A stretch of DNA of 64,000 nt from Hoeflea sp. IMCC20628. Lineage in GTDB: Bacteria > Pseudomonadota > Alphaproteobacteria > Rhizobiales > Rhizobiaceae. A program made the translations under genes and the position numbers. The stretch covers positions 2,188,501 to 2,252,500 of the forward strand of contig NZ_CP011479.1 in NCBI RefSeq assembly GCF_001011155.1, given 5' to 3'. Shown here piece after piece: positions 9,830 through 20,077 of this stretch. The notes under the pieces were generated by a model, which had not been told where the DNA came from, did not search any database, and saw only the letters and a list, made by a program, of their open reading frames with translations. How positions within the stretch are numbered: position 1 is the first letter of the stretch; every line of letters begins with the position of its first letter.

Positions 9830-10186
9830 TCAGTTTGCGCGCAGATCGGAAAGGTAAATCCGCACCGCTTCCTGCACGTGCCGGAAGCGGTCGCCGCCCA
9901 GATGCTTGCCGCCAAACCATCGCGTCACCACGATGATATGGTCGCGCAATCCTTCTCGCTCCAGCATCCGCAAGATCACCATGCCCGCACCTGCCTCGCC
10001 ATCATCGTTCTTCAATGGGGCATCGGCACGCAGCAGGGCCCATGTATTATGTGACGCCTTGGCGAATTTCTTCTTGCGGCAAAGCGCCTTGATAAAGGCT
10101 TTGGCCTCCGCCTCGGATGCGCAGGGTCCACCCGAGACTGCATATTTCGACCCGCGGTCACTTATGATGTTATCGAGAATACGCAT
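9830..10186 (-). CDS. IMPACT-domain (UPF0029/YigZ-like) short protein
   Basis: A 118-residue protein that matches the N-terminal IMPACT/UPF0029 domain: the conserved block is DDGEAGAGMVIL followed by VVTRWFGGKHLGGDRF. YigZ proteins are about 200 residues with a second C-terminal domain; this one has only the first, as in a short alphaproteobacterial version. The eukaryotic IMPACT protein regulates the GCN2 kinase, but the bacterial function is unknown. The ATG at 10186 gives the expected N terminus. It is transcribed leftward toward the two small exported genes, 214 bases away. Confidence 0.8.
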   Translation of the reverse strand: MRILDNIISDRGSKYAVSGGPCASEAEAKAFIKALCRKKKFAKASHNTWALLRADAPLKNDDGEAGAGMVILRMLEREGLRDHIIVVTRWFGGKHLGGDRFRHVQEAVRIYLSDLRAN

Positions 10187-10460
10187 CGCTCAGACTTAGA
10201 AGCCTCCAATGCCGGCGGCAAGGCGTCTGTGGCACATCAGTTGGTATCTTTGCATCTTCCCGCGAAGGGGCCGCCCAATGGCTCGTTCGGTCCAACTCGA
10301 CCGTCGCTACGATTTTATCGCAATTACAGACCAACGGCAGAATGAGCGACAAACGGAACTGTTCTGCCGCTCGGGCGAACGGCGGCTTCGGGCCGATCGC
10401 TTTCCGGGACGTCGGTCCGCATGCTGCTTTCAAGCCACATGTTCAGCATGACTGTTGGAC

Positions 10461-10823
10461 TCAGATATCTGCGTCCACGACTTCGGCGGAACTCCAGAAT
10501 TCGACAGCCGCATTGAACTCTGCCGCGTAAAACGCTGAGGCCTCGGGTCCCGAAGGGTCGCCGTCGAAACGCCCAACGCACCGCGCGCAATCAAAAAAGC
10601 CCGGCGCGGGCAATCCACCCCGTGCCCTGCTGACTACGAGCGCTGCGATCAACGGGTGGGCGGCAGCGGCATCCTCCTCCATCAGGCATTCCAGTGCGAC
10701 CGTGAGCTGGTGGATCGTGTTTGGCGGCGAAAGGTCCAACGCCCTGGCGAGAGCTTGATAGGTGATCGGAGTCGCCCGCCCGACAATTTGGCAGAGATGA
10801 GTCCGGATGCGTAGCGCCAACAC
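10461..10823 (-). CDS. Conserved alphaproteobacterial hypothetical protein
   Basis: A protein of about 120 residues. Two segments look conserved from memory of similar rhizobial proteins: a wing-helix-like ITYQALARALDLSPPNTIHQ and SRARGGLPAPGFFDCARCVG. The first resembles the DNA-binding part of alkyltransferase-like proteins, but no Pro-Cys active site is present, so I do not assign that function. The start is unclear: a GTG at 10823 fits best, while the frame is open to a TTG at 10871. The 274 bases between this gene and the IMPACT gene (10187-10460) hold nothing I can support. Confidence 0.6.
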   Translation of the reverse strand: MLALRIRTHLCQIVGRATPITYQALARALDLSPPNTIHQLTVALECLMEEDAAAAHPLIAALVVSRARGGLPAPGFFDCARCVGRFDGDPSGPEASAFYAAEFNAAVEFWSSAEVVDADI

Positions 10824-11134
10824 ATTGACTGTGCCCGTGGTGGTGCCAGCAGTAAAACCAACAGATCGCAATTATTTGTTCCAATTTGCACTAACTTGCG
10901 ACGTCTCTTCAAAACAGTCAAATTCGGGAAGCGGACTAGCGTCAAGGCTCTCTGCAAACGTCTGTTTCGGCCCGGAAGCTGTGCGTAGTCGAATTCCCGT
11001 CGCCACCACCTCACCTATTCAGCACCCTCACTCTTCATTTCCCCGCAGCTTTGGTCTAAAGGGTCGGTGGAGAGGTTTGCGAGGTTGGCTTTTGGCTGGC
11101 GCGCGGCCGTAATGACAATGCTGCGGGAGCTTTG

Positions 11135-13024
11135 ATGCTTGATATTTTGCGCAAGGGCGCCCAGGGCTGGGTTGCCAAATTTCTTCTGGTTCTTCTGGTC
11201 GCCTCGTTCGGCGTGTGGGGCATATCCGGTTCGATCCTGAATGCCGGTAGCGATGCGGTGATCACGGTGGGCGACACGGTGGTGAGCCCCAACGAGTTCC
11301 GGCTTGCCTATGATCGTCAGGTCGCAGTTGTCGGCCGACAGATCGGCCAGCGGCTGACCACCGAGCAGGCGCGCGCCTTTGGTGTCGAGAATCAGGTCTA
11401 TTCGCAGCTGATCGCCGGCGCCCTGCTCGATGAACAGGCACGCAAGATGAATCTGGGACTGTCGGACGAGCGGCTGGCGTCACTGATTGCCGAAGACCCG
11501 GCGTTTCACGATTTCAACGGCCGCTTTGACCGCAACAATTTTCAAAGCGTGCTGCGTTCGGTCGGGATGAGCGAAGAAGACTATCTGAAGAACCGCAGCC
11601 AGGTGGCTGTCCGGACCCAGATCGTCGAAGCCATTTCCGACGGATTCAAGGCCCCCGATACCATGATCAAGGTTTTGGCGCAGTATGAGGCCGAAAGCCG
11701 CGACGTGAATTATCTGTTGCTGACCAAGGCCAATATCGACCCGATTGCCACACCGGACGATGCGGTGCTGAAAAGCTGGTTTGAAGACAACAAGGCCAAA
11801 TATGCGGCGCCCGAATTCCGCAAGATCAATTATGTACGGCTGCTGAGCGAGGATATTTCCGACCCGGCGGCAATCACCGCCGAGGCGGCAAAGGCCGACT
11901 ACGAAGCCCGCAAGGACCGTTATACCACGGCCGAAACCCGGACCATAGACCAGCTGGTGTTTGCCGACCGTGCGGCGGCCGATGCGGCGGCAGCGGAACT
12001 GGCGTCGGGCAAGAGCTTTGACGAACTGGTGACAGCCCAAAACCGCAGTGCTGCGGATGTGCGGATCGGATCGTTCAGCAAGGCCAGCCTTCCGGATCAA
12101 TCAATGGCCGACGCGGTCTATGCCGTGACGGAAGCCGGTGGGACCACGCCGGTGATTGACGGCCAGTTTGGCCCGGTGATTCTGAGAGTTGCCGAAATCA
12201 CCCCGGAAACGTCGAAGAGTTTTGCCGAGGTCGAAGCCGAAATCCGCCAGGAGCTTGCGCTGGCAGAAGCTTCACAGGTGCTGCTTGATGTGCACGATGC
12301 CTATGAAGACGCCCGCGCCGGCGGCATGACGCTTGCCGAAGCCGCCGCCCAGCAAAAGCTCACCCCGGTGACGATCGAGGCGGTTGACCGCAGCGGTCAG
12401 ACTCCCGATGGCAAAGTGTTGAGCGATATCCCTGAATCCAATGCACTGCTGCAGGCAGCGTTCGAAGCCGGTATCGAGGTGGAAACACCGCCGCTCAACA
12501 TCGGCTCCGACGGCTTCGTCTGGTTCGAAGTGGCCGACATCACCGAAGCCCGCGACCGGACACTCGATGAAGTGCGCGAGCAGGCAGTCGCCGACTGGAC
12601 TGCGGAGAAAACCATCGAAGCCCTGGGCGTCAAGGCGACCGAGCTGAAGGAGCGCGTGGCCAAGGGCGCTGAGCTGTCCGCGATCGCAGAAGAGCTGTCC
12701 GTGGCGGTGGAGACCAAATACGGGCTCAACCGGCGCGGCGCTGATGCGGTGTTTGGCGATGCGGCTGTGGCCTCTGCCTTCTCCGGTCCGTCCGGTCTTG
12801 TCGAAGTGGCCAAGGATGCTTCGGGCGAAAACCAGATCCTGCTCAAGGTGACCTCGGTCAATGTTGCTGCGGCGACCACGGCCGGTTCGGTGTCGGATCA
12901 GCAACGGGCCCAGGTTTCGCAGCAGATGGCCGACGATATTCTCGACCAGATGGTGGCGCGGCTGCAGGCCGATTACGGCGTGTCGATCAACCGCGAATTG
13001 GCTGACCTGGCGCTGGCGTTTTAA
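11135..13024 (+). CDS. Membrane-anchored PpiD/SurA-type peptidyl-prolyl isomerase
   Basis: A 629-residue foldase. A short cytoplasmic N terminus is followed by one membrane helix (about residues 13-33), then a SurA_N-type chaperone region to about 155, a parvulin-like rotamase domain at about 235-355, and a second chaperone region to the C terminus. PpiD proteins are tethered to the inner membrane and help newly exported outer-membrane proteins fold in the periplasm. The rotamase part lacks some classic parvulin residues, as is common in PpiD, so it may act mainly as a holdase. ATG 11135 has GGGAG upstream. It is followed 29 bases later by trpD, an order found in rhizobia, so it probably heads this operon. 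Confidence 0.9.
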   Translation: MLDILRKGAQGWVAKFLLVLLVASFGVWGISGSILNAGSDAVITVGDTVVSPNEFRLAYDRQVAVVGRQIGQRLTTEQARAFGVENQVYSQLIAGALLDEQARKMNLGLSDERLASLIAEDPAFHDFNGRFDRNNFQSVLRSVGMSEEDYLKNRSQVAVRTQIVEAISDGFKAPDTMIKVLAQYEAESRDVNYLLLTKANIDPIATPDDAVLKSWFEDNKAKYAAPEFRKINYVRLLSEDISDPAAITAEAAKADYEARKDRYTTAETRTIDQLVFADRAAADAAAAELASGKSFDELVTAQNRSAADVRIGSFSKASLPDQSMADAVYAVTEAGGTTPVIDGQFGPVILRVAEITPETSKSFAEVEAEIRQELALAEASQVLLDVHDAYEDARAGGMTLAEAAAQQKLTPVTIEAVDRSGQTPDGKVLSDIPESNALLQAAFEAGIEVETPPLNIGSDGFVWFEVADITEARDRTLDEVREQAVADWTAEKTIEALGVKATELKERVAKGAELSAIAEELSVAVETKYGLNRRGADAVFGDAAVASAFSGPSGLVEVAKDASGENQILLKVTSVNVAAATTAGSVSDQQRAQVSQQMADDILDQMVARLQADYGVSINRELADLALAF

Positions 13025-13053
13025 GGATCTGACAGGTAACGGAGCCGATCACC

Positions 13054-14088
13054 ATGGCTGATCTCAAGTCATTCATCGCCAAAGTGGCCAATGCCGAACC
13101 GCTGAACCGGGATGAGGCCCGCGCCGCCTTTGGCGTGATGATGTCGGGTGACGCCACACCGTCGCAAATCGGCGGCTTCCTGATGGCGCTCAGGGTGCGC
13201 GGCGAAAGCGTCGACGAGATTTATGGCGCCGTCAGCGTGATGCGCGACAAGATGCTGCCGGTCAAGGCGCCGGCAGACGCCATCGACATTGTCGGCACAG
13301 GCGGCGACGCGTCGGGCACCTACAATGTCTCGACCACAGCAGCGTTCATTGTCGCCGGCACGGGCGTCAAGGTTGCCAAACACGGCAACCGGGCGCTGTC
13401 GTCGAAGTCAGGCACGGCGGATGCACTGTCTGCGCTGGGGATCTCGCTGGAGCTTGATCCGAAAGGCATTGCTGCCTGCATCGATCAGGCCGGTGTCGGC
13501 TTCATGTTTGCACCGGCGCATCATTCGGCGATGCGCCATGTCGGCCCAAGCCGGGTCGAGCTTGGCACCCGCACGATTTTCAACCTTCTAGGACCGCTCT
13601 CCAATCCGGCCGGCGTCAAGAAGCAGTTGCTCGGGGTGTTCTCGCCCTACTGGCTCGACCCGTTGGCGCAGGTGTTGCGCGATCTCGGATCGGAGGCCGT
13701 CTGGGTGGTGCATGGCGACGGGCTCGACGAGATGACCACGACGGGTGTGACCCAGGTGGTGGCCCTGGAAAACGGCAAGATTCGCAATTTTGAAATGACG
13801 CCGGAAGACCTGGGCTTGGCACGGGTTTCGCTCGACCTGCTCAAGGGCGGTGATGGCGTGCACAATGCGGCGGCGCTGAAACGGCTGCTCGAGGGCGAAA
13901 TCAGCGCCTACCGCGACATCTCTGTGCTCAACGCCGCCGGAGCGCTGGTGGTGGCGGGCAAGGCCGAGACGATGCCCGAAGCGATCAGCATGGCCGTCGC
14001 CTCCATCGACAGCGGCGCAGCGCTTGGAACTCTCGACAAGCTGATCAGCGTGTCGCATGCCCATGCGCCTGCGCCAAAGGCGGGATGA
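13054..14088 (+). CDS. trpD: Anthranilate phosphoribosyltransferase
   Basis: A 344-residue enzyme that joins anthranilate to phosphoribosyl pyrophosphate, the second step of tryptophan synthesis. The PRPP-binding loop GTGGD is at residues 81-85, the KHGNR motif at 109-113 and the [10 protein letters not shown] stretch follows, all as in the family. It lies 29 bases after the PpiD gene and 4 bases before trpC, so it is clearly part of an operon. Unlike enterobacteria, trpE is not nearby, the split-trp arrangement usual in rhizobia. Confidence 0.97.
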   Translation: MADLKSFIAKVANAEPLNRDEARAAFGVMMSGDATPSQIGGFLMALRVRGESVDEIYGAVSVMRDKMLPVKAPADAIDIVGTGGDASGTYNVSTTAAFIVAGTGVKVAKHGNRALSSKSGTADALSALGISLELDPKGIAACIDQAGVGFMFAPAHHSAMRHVGPSRVELGTRTIFNLLGPLSNPAGVKKQLLGVFSPYWLDPLAQVLRDLGSEAVWVVHGDGLDEMTTTGVTQVVALENGKIRNFEMTPEDLGLARVSLDLLKGGDGVHNAAALKRLLEGEISAYRDISVLNAAGALVVAGKAETMPEAISMAVASIDSGAALGTLDKLISVSHAHAPAPKAG

Positions 14089-14092
14089 GGCG

Positions 14093-14905
14093 ATGAGCGA
14101 TATCCTGACCCGGATCGAAGCCTACAAGCGCGACGAGATTGCCGCCGCCAAGACGGCTAACCCGCTGGCTGAGCTCAAGGCGGGGGCGCGCGACATGGAA
14201 GCCCCACGCGGCTTTGTTGCAGCGCTTGAGGCCAAGCACCGTGCCGGCGGCTTTGCACTTATTGCCGAGATCAAGAAGGCCAGCCCATCCAAAGGCCTGA
14301 TCCGTGCTGATTTCGATCCGCCGTCGCTGGCCAAGGCCTATGCGGCCGGAGGTGCAGCGTGTCTGTCAGTGCTGACCGACGCTCCGTCGTTTCAGGGCGC
14401 ACCGGAGTTCTTGACGGCTGCCCGCGACGCCTGCGCCCTGCCCGCGCTGCGCAAGGATTTCATGTTCGACCCCTACCAGGTGCACGAGGCGCGTGCCTGG
14501 GGCGCCGACGCGATCCTGATCATCATGGCCTGCCTGAGCGATGACGACGCAAGGCGGCTCGAAGATGAAGCCCACGGGCTTGGCATGGCGGCGCTGATCG
14601 AGGTGCATGACGAGGCAGAGATGGAGCGGGCATTGAAGCTCGGCAGCCGGCTGATTGGCGTCAACAACCGCAATTTGCGCACTTTCGAGGTATCGCTGAC
14701 GGTCTCCGAGCGGCTGGCGGCGATGGTGCCTGACGACCGCATTCTGGTGGGCGAAAGCGGCATCGGTTCGTTTGCCGACTGCGAACGGCTGTCCAGAAGC
14801 GGGATTTCGACATTTCTGGTCGGAGAAAGCCTGATGCGCCAGCAAGACGTTGCAGCGGCGACGACGGCCTTGCTCACCGGCAGCACCACGGAAGCGGCAC
14901 ACTGA
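14093..14905 (+). CDS. trpC: Indole-3-glycerol phosphate synthase
   Basis: A 270-residue single-domain TIM barrel that forms indole-3-glycerol phosphate, the fourth committed step to tryptophan. The motifs are present: [11 protein letters not shown] with the catalytic lysines, [12 protein letters not shown], the IEVHDEAE segment, [10 protein letters not shown] and VGESGI for phosphate binding. It is not fused to TrpF as in E. coli. The start at 14093, 4 bases after trpD, was preferred over in-frame codons inside trpD because the family begins MSDIL. The gene ends one base before moaC. Confidence 0.97.
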   Translation: MSDILTRIEAYKRDEIAAAKTANPLAELKAGARDMEAPRGFVAALEAKHRAGGFALIAEIKKASPSKGLIRADFDPPSLAKAYAAGGAACLSVLTDAPSFQGAPEFLTAARDACALPALRKDFMFDPYQVHEARAWGADAILIIMACLSDDDARRLEDEAHGLGMAALIEVHDEAEMERALKLGSRLIGVNNRNLRTFEVSLTVSERLAAMVPDDRILVGESGIGSFADCERLSRSGISTFLVGESLMRQQDVAAATTALLTGSTTEAAH

Positions 14906-14906
14906 G

Positions 14907-15407
14907 ATGGCGGATGATAGCGGTCCACGGCTGACACATCTGGCGGAAGACGGATCGGCGACCATGGTCGATGTCGGCGACAAGGCCGACACGGTGCGGG
15001 TTGCCGAGGCCGAGGGCTTTGTGCGGATGAAGCCCGAGACGCTGGCGCTTATTCTTGCCGGCGACATGAAAAAGGGTGACGTCATCGGGGCGGCCAGAAT
15101 TGCCGGGATCATGGCGGCCAAGCAGACCGCCAACCTCATTCCGCTGTGCCATCCGCTGGCGTTGACCAAGGTGAGCGTCGACATAAAGGCCGATGAGGCC
15201 CTGCCCGGCTTGCGGGTTCAGGCGCTGGCCAAGCTCACCGGCAAGACCGGTGTCGAGATGGAAGCGCTGACCGCCGTGTCGGTGACCTGCCTGACGATAT
15301 ATGACATGGCCAAGGCGGTTGACCGGGGCATGGAGATCGGCAGCATCCGGGTGCTGGCCAAATCCGGCGGCAAATCCGGCGACTGGACTGCGCAGACGAA
15401 GGGATAG
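14907..15407 (+). CDS. moaC: Cyclic pyranopterin monophosphate synthase
   Basis: A 166-residue MoaC, which with MoaA converts GTP to cyclic pyranopterin monophosphate, the first intermediate of molybdenum cofactor. The family blocks are visible: [12 protein letters not shown], the [11 protein letters not shown] active-site strand, and [17 protein letters not shown] followed by [10 protein letters not shown]. Length is normal. It starts one base after the trpC stop and lies 5 bases before moeA, so it is translated from the same message. MoaA is not in the window. Confidence 0.97.
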   Translation: MADDSGPRLTHLAEDGSATMVDVGDKADTVRVAEAEGFVRMKPETLALILAGDMKKGDVIGAARIAGIMAAKQTANLIPLCHPLALTKVSVDIKADEALPGLRVQALAKLTGKTGVEMEALTAVSVTCLTIYDMAKAVDRGMEIGSIRVLAKSGGKSGDWTAQTKG

Positions 15408-15412
15408 TTCCA

Positions 15413-16624
15413 ATGGCATTGATGCCGGTTGACGAAGCGCTCGCTCGGATACTCGAGACTGCGGCGCCTGCAAGCGAACCGGAGATGCTGCCGCTGGCAG
15501 AGGCATCCGGGCGGGTGCTTGCCCGTGACCTCAAGGCGTTGCGGACCCACCCTCCCTTCGCTGCCTCCGCCATGGACGGTTATGCAGTGCGGGCCAGCGA
15601 GGCGAGCGCCGGAGCCATTCTGACGTTGCAGGGCGAATCTGCTGCCGGTCATGGATTTGACGGCGCATTGGCCCCGGGATCTGTGATTCGCATCTTTACC
15701 GGCGCGCCGGTGCCCGAAGGCCCGGACGCCATCGTCATTCAGGAACATGCCGAAAGGCTCGAGGACGGATCCGTCCGGATCAACGAGGCGCCGGTCGCGG
15801 GCCGTTTCATCCGCGATGCAGGCAATGATTTCGAGACCGGCAAGATCGGCCTTGCAGCCGGACGGCTGCTCGATGCCGGCGCCATCACCTTTGCCGCAGC
15901 GATGAACCACGCATCGTTGCCTGTGACGCGCAAACCCCGGGTCGCCATTCTCGCCACCGGTGACGAATTGCGCCTGCCCGGCCAGGCGCTCGGCCCGGAT
16001 CAGATCATCGCATCCAACACCTTTGGCGTCGCAGCCCTGGCGCGTGAGGCCGGGGCTGACATCATTGATCTGGGCATTGCGGCTGACCGCATGGAGGCGC
16101 TTGATTCGGCAATTGATTCGGCACTGGCGCAGGGCGCGGACGTGCTGGTGACCATTGGCGGTGCTTCGGTGGGCGATCATGACCTGGTACAAAAGGCGCT
16201 GACCGGGCGCGGCATGGCACTGGATTTCTGGCGTATCGCCATGCGCCCCGGCAAGCCGCTGATGTCGGGCAATCTCGGCCCTATGCGGGTGCTGGGCTTG
16301 CCTGGCAATCCGGCCTCAAGCCTGGTGTGCGCGCATCTGTTTCTCGAGCCGCTGGTGACCAGGCTTGGCGGCCGTCCGGATCCGGACCGGATGAAAAAAG
16401 CCATACTGACCAAGGACATGCCGGAGAATGACCAGCGTCAGGACTATATCCGAAGTGACCTTGCCACCGGACCGAATGGACAATTGACCGCAACTCCGGC
16501 GGCTCACCAGGATTCATCGCTGATCAAGGTGTTCGCAGACGCACGCTGCCTGATTATAAGGCCGCCTTTCGCATTACCTGCAAAAGCCGGTTCTACTTGC
16601 GACGTGCTCGTTTTGCGCCCCTGA
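15413..16624 (+). CDS. moeA: Molybdopterin molybdotransferase MoeA
   Basis: A 403-residue MoeA that inserts molybdate into adenylylated molybdopterin, the last step of Moco synthesis. It shows the four-domain family pattern: SAMDGYAVRA near residue 50, the GDEL motif in ATGDELRLPG, GGASVGDHD, RPGKPLMSG and GLPGNPASS. It follows moaC by 5 bases, completing a trpD-trpC-moaC-moeA run. The lexA gene follows about 110 bases later on the same strand but has its own SOS-controlled promoter region. Confidence 0.96.
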   Translation: MALMPVDEALARILETAAPASEPEMLPLAEASGRVLARDLKALRTHPPFAASAMDGYAVRASEASAGAILTLQGESAAGHGFDGALAPGSVIRIFTGAPVPEGPDAIVIQEHAERLEDGSVRINEAPVAGRFIRDAGNDFETGKIGLAAGRLLDAGAITFAAAMNHASLPVTRKPRVAILATGDELRLPGQALGPDQIIASNTFGVAALAREAGADIIDLGIAADRMEALDSAIDSALAQGADVLVTIGGASVGDHDLVQKALTGRGMALDFWRIAMRPGKPLMSGNLGPMRVLGLPGNPASSLVCAHLFLEPLVTRLGGRPDPDRMKKAILTKDMPENDQRQDYIRSDLATGPNGQLTATPAAHQDSSLIKVFADARCLIIRPPFALPAKAGSTCDVLVLRP

Positions 16625-16654
16625 TGTTCTTTCATTGTTTCTTTAGCCCTTGCG

Positions 16655-16669
16655 GAACACATATGGAAC
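16655..16669 (-). promoter_or_regulatory. LexA operator (SOS box) upstream of lexA
   Basis: GAAC-ACATATG-GAAC, an exact match to the complement of the alphaproteobacterial SOS box GTTC-N7-GTTC. It lies 67 bases upstream of the lexA start, so LexA very probably represses its own gene. Two near matches, GTTC-N7-GTTT, lie at 16626-16640 and 16681-16695 on the other strand and could be weaker additional sites. Confidence 0.85.
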
Positions 16670-16735
16670 ATGCTAGCTGAGTTCTGGTTTTGTTTCACGC
16701 TCGACCAGCGAGCCGGCCACCGGGGTAAATCGACA

Positions 16736-17452
16736 ATGTTGACGCGCAAACAGCACGAGCTTCTTCTCTTCATTCACGAACGGATGAAAGAAAGCGGCAT
16801 CCCGCCTTCGTTCGACGAAATGAAGGATGCACTCAACCTGGCGTCCAAATCCGGCATTCACCGGCTGATCACGGCGCTGGAAGAACGCGGCTTCATCCGC
16901 CGGCTGCCAAACCGGGCGCGCGCGCTTGAGGTGATCAAACTGCCCGACAGCTACCAGGCCAATCTGCAGCCCCGGCGCGGCTTCTCGCCCAGCGTCATCG
17001 AGGGCAGCCTTGGCAAGACGCCGGAGCCAACCCGCCGCGCCACGGCCGCCAATGACGAGGCCTCGCAGGTGGCCGAAGTGCCGATGATGGGCCGGATTGC
17101 TGCCGGTGTTCCGATTTCGGCGATCCAGAACATCACCCACACCATCACCGTGCCGGTGGAGATGATCGGACCCGGTGATCACTACGCGCTCGAGGTCAAA
17201 GGCGATTCGATGATCGAGGCCGGGATTTTCGACGGCGACACCGTGGTGATCCGCAACGTGTCGACCGCAAGCCCCGGTGACATTGTCGTGGCCCTGGTCG
17301 ATGACGAGGAAGCCACGCTGAAGCGGTTCCGCCGCAAGGGCGCCTCGATTGCGCTTGAAGCGGCCAACCCGGCCTATGAGACCCGCATTTTCGGTCCCGA
17401 CCGGATCAAGGTGCAGGGCAAGCTTGTCGGCCTGATCCGGCGCTATCACTGA
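16736..17452 (+). CDS. lexA: LexA repressor (SOS regulator, self-cleaving)
   Basis: A 238-residue LexA. The N-terminal winged helix (residues 1-65) has the recognition region [20 protein letters not shown], and the C-terminal S24 peptidase domain has the cleavage bond A123-G124 (IAAGVP), the nucleophile S158 (GDSMIEAG) and the general base K196 (EATLKRF). RecA-stimulated self-cleavage would switch on DNA repair genes. The linker is longer than in E. coli, normal for rhizobia. The start at 16736 gives the family N terminus MLTRKQ; an upstream in-frame ATG at 16670 would cover the regulatory region. A perfect SOS box sits just upstream. Confidence 0.97.
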   Translation: MLTRKQHELLLFIHERMKESGIPPSFDEMKDALNLASKSGIHRLITALEERGFIRRLPNRARALEVIKLPDSYQANLQPRRGFSPSVIEGSLGKTPEPTRRATAANDEASQVAEVPMMGRIAAGVPISAIQNITHTITVPVEMIGPGDHYALEVKGDSMIEAGIFDGDTVVIRNVSTASPGDIVVALVDDEEATLKRFRRKGASIALEAANPAYETRIFGPDRIKVQGKLVGLIRRYH

Positions 17453-17617
17453 CCCGATCTGCAAGCATGTGGCTGACCGGGCGATCCGGTCGGCCTGACG
17501 CCTTCAAGTTGTTGTGACGTCGCAACGGACACGGGTGAAGCGCAACTGGCCGATGCTATTGCATGTCGGCATCGCAAGACCGCTGCGCGCTCTCGCGCGA
17601 CCCGCGGTGACTCCCCT

Positions 17618-20077
17618 TCAATCAGGCAGATCATAGCTTCGGGTTCGCCAGTCGTAATAGCGCTGGATCGTCCAGGGGCGGACGATACCTTGCAGCGCCG
17701 TCCTGATCCTGAATTCCGGCCTTTTCATTGTTTTCCCGACCCTGCCTCCACCCGACAGATCTTCTGACTGATCCTCTGCCGCGGCTGATGGCCTGGCCAG
17801 AATGGTGAGCGTCATAGCCCCGCTGCGGCGCAGGCTGCGCGAGGTGACGAGCACCGCGCCCGAGCGGCAGGTCCGCATATGGACAGGTATTGCCACCACC
17901 ACGACGTCCGCCCGGTCGCAAGCTGCGCCGATCAGTGCCGCCTGATTGATGGCGATCAGCCTTGCCTGGTGATGCATGGCGGCGCAGATACCACGCCCGG
18001 CGCAATGGAACCGAGACGGGGCGCCTACGGCTGCGGCCAGCAAGCCATCGAGCAGTTTGACCTTTTCAACATCGTCAGCTGCGGCTTGAGGATAGTTCGC
18101 CGGCGGCAAATGCGGCGGCGACCGCAAGGCAGCCTGCCATTGCTCAAACACGAAAGCCGAAGGGCGCGCGGCATTGCTGGCCAAGGTCTCCGGCCCGACC
18201 AGCGCGACCAGCTTCCCATCCTCGCTGATCAGGATATCGGGACCCGGCCGTGCGAGCGGCGGCAGCGCCAAGGCGATACCCAGAGCGATCAAGACCGCAC
18301 CCGACAGATGCAGCCAGCTTCTGAGAAACACAAGAAAGACAAGCCCGGCACCGGCAGTGGCGGTGGCGGCGAGCGGGATCTGGCCGACGGTGATATTGCC
18401 GCCAAGACTGTCGACATAATTGGCCATCGCGATGACACCTTCGATGCCACGTCCCATGAGTTGCAGCGGCATGGCATCAAGGCCGAACGGCATCAGCAAC
18501 ATCGCGGCCAGCCCCGCAGGCATCACCACCAAGGTCACCAGCGGCATTGCCAGCAGATTGGCCAGAAGCCCATGGCCGGCTACCCGGTGAAAATGGTGCG
18601 CGGAAAACAGCCCGGTGGCCACTCCCGCGACCAGCGAGGTGATGGCCAGGCCCAGCATGAGTCTGGCCAGAGCAACGAACCAGCGAACAGGCATCGACCC
18701 GCCAAGCAAGCCGGGCGCAGAGACCGGCCGGTCGCGGGCGCGGCCTGCAAAGACGGCATAGGCCGCTATCAGCGCGGCGGTGGCTGCAAATGACATCTGA
18801 AATCCTGGACCGACCACTGCGGACGGCGTCAGCACGATGATGACAATTGCCGAAAGGGCGACATTGCGCATGGTCAGCGCGCTGCGATCAGCCAGCACGG
18901 CAATCAGCATGACGGCCAGCATCACCCAGGCGCGCTGTGTCGCGACGCTGCCGCCGGAAATCAGCAGATAGGCCGTGGCCGTCAGCAGCGCGCCGATGGC
19001 TGCGATCTTCTTGACCGGGAACGCTTCAACCAGCGTTGGAAACAGCGCCAGGCCTTTTCTCAGTCCGATGTAGAGCGTGCCGGCGGCGAGCGCCATGTGC
19101 AGGCCGGAGATCGCCAGAATATGGGCCAGACCCGTGGCCCTGAGCGCATCCTGTGTCGCCTTGGAAATGCCGCGCCGGTCCGAGACAGCAAGGGCTGCCG
19201 CGACCCCGCCCGGATCGCCCGGCAGCACGGTGCGAATCCGCATCGAAATCTGTTCGCGTACCGTTCTCAACCGAAGCTTGAGGAGGTGCACCAGACCGGT
19301 TTGCCGCAGCGTCGGTGCGGCGGTCTCTGGTGTGCTGTAAAAAAAACCATGCGCCCCGATCCCGTCGACAAAGGCCTTGAATGCAAAATCATAACCGCCC
19401 GGCATCACCGGACCGGAGGGCGAGGACAGGCGCGCCCGGCCGGAAATCAAGGCTCCGACCGGCACCGGCTGGTGCGGTGCGCGCGCGACAACCCGGACCC
19501 GCGCCGGCGGACGGCGGATTTCCGGATCCGCTGTCGAAACCAGATCGATCAAATACCAGACCCTGCCCTGACCATCGAATTCACGTGCGTCAACCCGTCC
19601 GTCAATCCGGGTTGTCACATCCGAATCGAGCAGAACAGCGCCGCGCTGCTGCTCGATGCCCGCAGCAAGGGCACCGGCTAACAATGCCGCCAAAAATGTT
19701 GCGCAACGGGCTGCAGCAATGTGGTTTTGCCGCGACAGCGCTGCCAACAACAGCGCAATCAGCATCCCTGCCCCCACAATGAACAGGTCGGGATCAGTGG
19801 GGCTCATATAGAATAACCCGGCACCACCGCCCATGGCCACCGGCAGGAACAGAAACGCCAGTCCGCAATCGCGCTCACGGCTGGCAGCCTGCGAAAGTGC
19901 ACCCCGGAGCCGCTGCGGGGCCGCCCTGACCGCCGAGCGTCCCAACGGGGTCAGGCGATGCGGCTCTGGCAGGGATACAAGCGCAGGGGCGGCATCGGCA
20001 CGCATCTGCGCGGGGCGGAGCGGCCTGTCAGCCCCATCCATGTGGTGGTTCAGCCCCATGCGTGTTGCCTGCTTCAT
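17618..20077 (-). CDS. comEC: ComEC/Rec2 family competence-type membrane protein
   Basis: A large polytopic protein of about 819 residues with a DUF4131-like N-terminal part, then the Competence domain with its hallmark HILAISGLHMALAAG. ComEC forms the inner-membrane channel for single-stranded DNA in naturally transformable bacteria. The C-terminal part is where a metallo-beta-lactamase-like nuclease domain is found in Bacillus; here I see no HxHxDH metal motif, so that domain is either degenerate or absent, as in many rhizobial versions. The start is uncertain: 20077 has AGCGAGG upstream, and the frame is open to 20194. It is convergent with lexA. Whether the organism is transformable cannot be told. 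Confidence 0.88.
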   Translation of the reverse strand: MKQATRMGLNHHMDGADRPLRPAQMRADAAPALVSLPEPHRLTPLGRSAVRAAPQRLRGALSQAASRERDCGLAFLFLPVAMGGGAGLFYMSPTDPDLFIVGAGMLIALLLAALSRQNHIAAARCATFLAALLAGALAAGIEQQRGAVLLDSDVTTRIDGRVDAREFDGQGRVWYLIDLVSTADPEIRRPPARVRVVARAPHQPVPVGALISGRARLSSPSGPVMPGGYDFAFKAFVDGIGAHGFFYSTPETAAPTLRQTGLVHLLKLRLRTVREQISMRIRTVLPGDPGGVAAALAVSDRRGISKATQDALRATGLAHILAISGLHMALAAGTLYIGLRKGLALFPTLVEAFPVKKIAAIGALLTATAYLLISGGSVATQRAWVMLAVMLIAVLADRSALTMRNVALSAIVIIVLTPSAVVGPGFQMSFAATAALIAAYAVFAGRARDRPVSAPGLLGGSMPVRWFVALARLMLGLAITSLVAGVATGLFSAHHFHRVAGHGLLANLLAMPLVTLVVMPAGLAAMLLMPFGLDAMPLQLMGRGIEGVIAMANYVDSLGGNITVGQIPLAATATAGAGLVFLVFLRSWLHLSGAVLIALGIALALPPLARPGPDILISEDGKLVALVGPETLASNAARPSAFVFEQWQAALRSPPHLPPANYPQAAADDVEKVKLLDGLLAAAVGAPSRFHCAGRGICAAMHHQARLIAINQAALIGAACDRADVVVVAIPVHMRTCRSGAVLVTSRSLRRSGAMTLTILARPSAAAEDQSEDLSGGGRVGKTMKRPEFRIRTALQGIVRPWTIQRYYDWRTRSYDLPD

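Noticed and set aside
17476-17492. Short inverted repeat GACCGG-CCGGTC after lexA
   Set aside because: Only 6 bp, no T-run; not supported as a terminator between the convergent lexA and comEC genes.
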